From Tamarix chinensis (taxonomy: Eukaryota > Streptophyta > Magnoliopsida > Caryophyllales > Tamaricaceae), in contig CM060173.1 of NCBI GenBank assembly GCA_030549775.1, forward strand, positions 2,790,001-2,854,000: a stretch of DNA of 64,000 nt, written 5' to 3'. The notes beneath the pieces are model-generated. The model saw nothing but the letters and a program-made list of their open reading frames with translations, was not told where the DNA came from and did not search any database. Positions 61,396 through 64,000 of the stretch are shown piece by piece. Each line of letters opens with the position of its first letter. Within the stretch, counting starts at the first letter, position 1. Both the position numbers and the translations under genes were made by a program.

Positions 61396-62687
61396 AGGGG
61401 CTCATCCCCTGTATCGTCATCCCCTTTTCTTTTTCTTTTTTTTGTTATAACTAATGCACATGCTGTAAAGAAGAAGAAGATAAGAGGGGGCGGGCCGTTT
61501 TTTTTTTTATTTTTATTTTTATTTTTTATTTTGGGGGATGGGGCGCGGAGATGGGGGATTGGAATTGTGGAAGCATCAGTTTATAAAATTGCTCAACCTG
61601 GCTTGTCTTGTCCGTTTGCAACGTCAGTCCTCTGTCCTGTGCGAATTAGTGAATAAAAGTATTTTAGTTCAGACTGATGATTGTTCTTTTGCGTTTCCTG
61701 TTCCCATAGCGTACCAACCACGTACCGCGCACATTTTTTGGACGTCCCTGGAACTTTAGGCTGGATCCATAGCGGGTTGTTGTTTTCTTTTCCGACATAT
61801 TGTTTCTTTTATGCTAATAATAGTAGCTGTTTGGTGTTTATAGTTTACGGTATTAATTTAGCAACCCTTATTATTCTCTCTGAGAGCATCCTCAGGAGGA
61901 CAGAGGATTATGAGTTTGTTAGGTAAGAGCGGAAGAAATTTTCTCATGCTATTATAATTTTTTTTTTAATATAGTGTATGTATAAATACTAAAAATATGT
62001 TTAACGAAGATATTCGTCAAAAAGGCATTTTTGATAGATTGTACAAATAATGTAAAATATGGATGTAGATTTTTCATCTCTATTACTCATGTCATGTACC
62101 ACCAAACAAACCCCAAGTAGTAGTAAATAAAATGGAAGCCATGCAAGTTATTATTATTCACTGTTGATTCAACTTGGGTAAAGTGAGAAGACAGCAACAT
62201 ATTTGAGGAGTACATGGAATGGATTCTCCATCGTTGATCACAGGATGACACATCTATCCCTTTTCTTGCACTTTGGTGCACACCCGGTCCTTCCTCTCGT
62301 TTGTGTGCTTCTCTCCTGATTTCTCTTCCTCCTTCTGTAATGCAATTCATATAGAATCATAATCTCGTTTTTCCTCCCCTTTTCGGTTTTTAATGAAAAC
62401 AACAGATAGCAATGCCGGATGGGAAGCATGAAAGAATTTTCTAAACTTGAGTACTAACTACTGCATCATGTAGTTATCTTGAAAGCTGACAAAGAAGCTA
62501 ATTGAATTGAAATCCGTTACCGATCCCTTCTTTGATCGAGGTGAGCCCACCGGTCGATCGTGGAGCCGGTGTTCATAGAGATGAATCAAGCATTTCCATA
62601 AAGACGGCAAGAAGGGACGCACATAAACGATCAGTTACTAGAATATCTTGCACAAGCTAGCTGCGGTTCTCCGCCAGCTGTCATCAT

Positions 62688-62712
62688 GTTATACAACCAT
62701 TTGTTGTATAAC
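62688..62712. other. Perfect 10-bp hairpin
   Basis: Arms GTTATACAAC and GTTGTATAAC with loop CATTT. It could be a protein site, part of a small MITE or chance. It does not look like a microRNA precursor because the arms are short. Confidence 0.7.
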
Positions 62713-63419
62713 TGTTTTAACCGCCGGGAGACATGCACATGAAGGCCTGCATTTTTTCATGCTTCTCTGATGAGGATGGTGATATAGAGGCAGGTAGGTC
62801 ATTATGGATCTTTGAGGAGTCAGTCGATCAAGCGCTAGTTTTTTCTCTTGCTCTTTTTTTTTATATGTATCATAAAAGGGAAAGGAGAGGGGGGGGTGGT
62901 CATGACTGGATGCTTTTGTCGAATCTAAAACAAATGAAATAACATACAGTGTTGGCAACGCTGCGCCACAGGAAACAGGAGAATCTAATTCCATGCCACG
63001 GTTAGATTGATTCTTCCTTCTTGTCCCGCCTCTAGATACGTCAATTGGCTTTTCACCCCTAGCTAGCTAATGCCCATTTCTTTTAGTCCACATCACGCCA
63101 AGAATCAAGATCCGGAGATCGTAATAGTTTATTACGGTAAAATGCCATAATAACTTGTTTTGATAGTTAAAAGTTGGCATAGACATAGGTCATAGTAGTT
63201 GATAGTGAACAGTTGATAACTAGTCAATTTTTTTCTTCCAAAAGTGTTAGACAAAATTAGAAAAATGCTATCTATTCAAATTTTAAACCTAAATTTTCTT
63301 AAAAATATATATGTTAGTACACTAATTTTATTTTATTTATTAATAATTAAGTAATATAAACTAATAATAATACAAAATAAAAAAAATACACTATAAAAAA
63401 CTATTTTATACATTGTTAT

Positions 63420-63455
63420 CATCATCATCATCATCATTATTATTGTTGTTATTAT
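63420..63455. repeat. (CAT)n/(TTA)n microsatellite
   Basis: About eight CAT units followed by TTA and GTT units. Confidence 0.9.
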
Positions 63456-63633
63456 TATACTACGTAATGAACCATGGATGAAAATGCCAAAGTCTAGATC
63501 TTTGTTTATGTTAGTATTTGTTAGCACATGATGCGTATTGGTTGTAATATAAATGTCGAAAGGTAAATATAATTAAGCTACACGACATAATTTATAACAT
63601 ATTTATAGTTTATTGAAAAGGTAAACATATATA

Positions 63634-64000
63634 TTTTTTTTTTTTTTTTTTCAGTGCTTGGAATCATCGGTAGAATTTGAAACCAAAAGGCCTGAAAACA
63701 TAATGCTACTACACAGTAGCAGGCTCAAAAGGATCCACGCCGATAACAAAGCCGACCCCAGATAATCAAAATAACATTTTCTTAGATGGGAAAAACTTAA
63801 AGGAGTTGAAATAAATAAATTGAATCAAATTGTTGGCAACGCAAGAAAAACCCAATACAGCTACGCAATTAAGTGAACAAAAACACTATTAAACCAATCG
63901 ATTTTGTCAAGGAACAGGGCAAACAAATAGGGCAGTCTGGAATGAAGAGTCACTACAAAACCAAATGCATAGCAAGAAGGAGGCACCACGGAAGGCTAAT
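63634..64000 (-). mobile_element. Poly(A)-tailed retroposon end (runs off the window)
   Basis: An 18-base T run at 63,634-63,651 is, on the minus strand, an A tail following higher-complexity sequence (64,000 to 63,652) with no recognised coding. A LINE or SINE 3' end or a processed pseudogene is possible; the 5' end and target duplication lie outside. Confidence 0.35.

Larger units (their letters stand above)
61396..63620. other. 3' UTR and downstream flank, no further gene recognised
   Basis: T-rich 3' UTR-like sequence to about 61,930, then mixed intergenic DNA. Frames at 61,538-61,926, 62,087-62,429 and 62,689-62,994 show no known motif. A perfect hairpin is at 62,688-62,712. Confidence 0.4.

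Noticed and set aside
61538..61926. Small frames downstream of the SnRK1 beta stop
   Set aside because: They lie in the T-rich 3' UTR-like sequence, overlap in two frames and show no domain.
62688..62712. MicroRNA precursor
   Set aside because: Only ten paired bases with a 5-nt loop and no extended stem.

Overview
The window looks like repeat-rich nuclear DNA from a flowering plant. It is AT-rich and has no dense gene or operon layout. It holds decayed plant-type retrotransposons (Ty3/gypsy, Ty1/copia, LINE), a Mutator-like transposase relic, hAT-type MITEs with exact 8-bp target duplications, and two exons of a plant SnRK1 beta subunit. I cannot name the species. Nearly all long open frames here are low-complexity translations of TAA/TTA arrays, or of purine/pyrimidine-rich DNA, and I do not call them genes.

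About 1-50,163 is dominated by at least seven related non-coding units of 3.2-5.3 kb. They start TGTAACACCCC-like and end GGGGTRTTACA-like, and two have perfect 5-bp target duplications (28,055-32,322 AACTG; 33,310-36,488 ATAAT). Four copies (1-2,254; 18,131-23,284; 45,677-50,163; and 37,052-42,317 on the minus strand) are close relatives. 5,553-9,509 is related to them and sits inside an older unit (3,021-10,704). I read them as very long solo LTRs or other non-autonomous LTR-type elements. Reading 5' to 3' they share: terminal motif; a GTACTGAGTAAGGTAAC block; two blocks of about 45-bp hairpin repeats; in several copies telobox-like and W-box-like arrays; a GGAGC-AC-GCTCC hairpin; TAA arrays punctuated by AGGG...CCCT hairpins; a GC-richer part; a purine tract; and an AT-rich end. 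The hairpin arms vary in compensating ways between copies, which is the most striking signal in the window.

Older coding elements lie between and under these units. A minus-strand gypsy pol relic (33,130 to 26,225) was split by a hAT MITE (27,758-32,349), which was then split by the 28,055-32,322 unit. A plus-strand Mutator-like transposase relic is split by the 37,052-42,317 unit. A copia gag relic lies at 16,830-17,418.

About 51-61.4 kb differs: it is less repetitive and contains the two ends of a SnRK1 (SNF1-related kinase) beta subunit gene. An N-terminal exon with a myristoylation-type start is at 51,201-51,397 and contains a frame break. An intact C-terminal exon is at 61,092-61,395. 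The 9.7 kb between them holds a gypsy gag with a short LTR, a second gag-like relic, a small MITE and a LINE tail. I could not see the exons for the carbohydrate-binding domain, so this is either a gene with retroelement-filled introns or a decayed copy. From 61.4 kb to the end I see only 3' flank, small hairpins, microsatellites and a poly(A)-tailed retroposon end.
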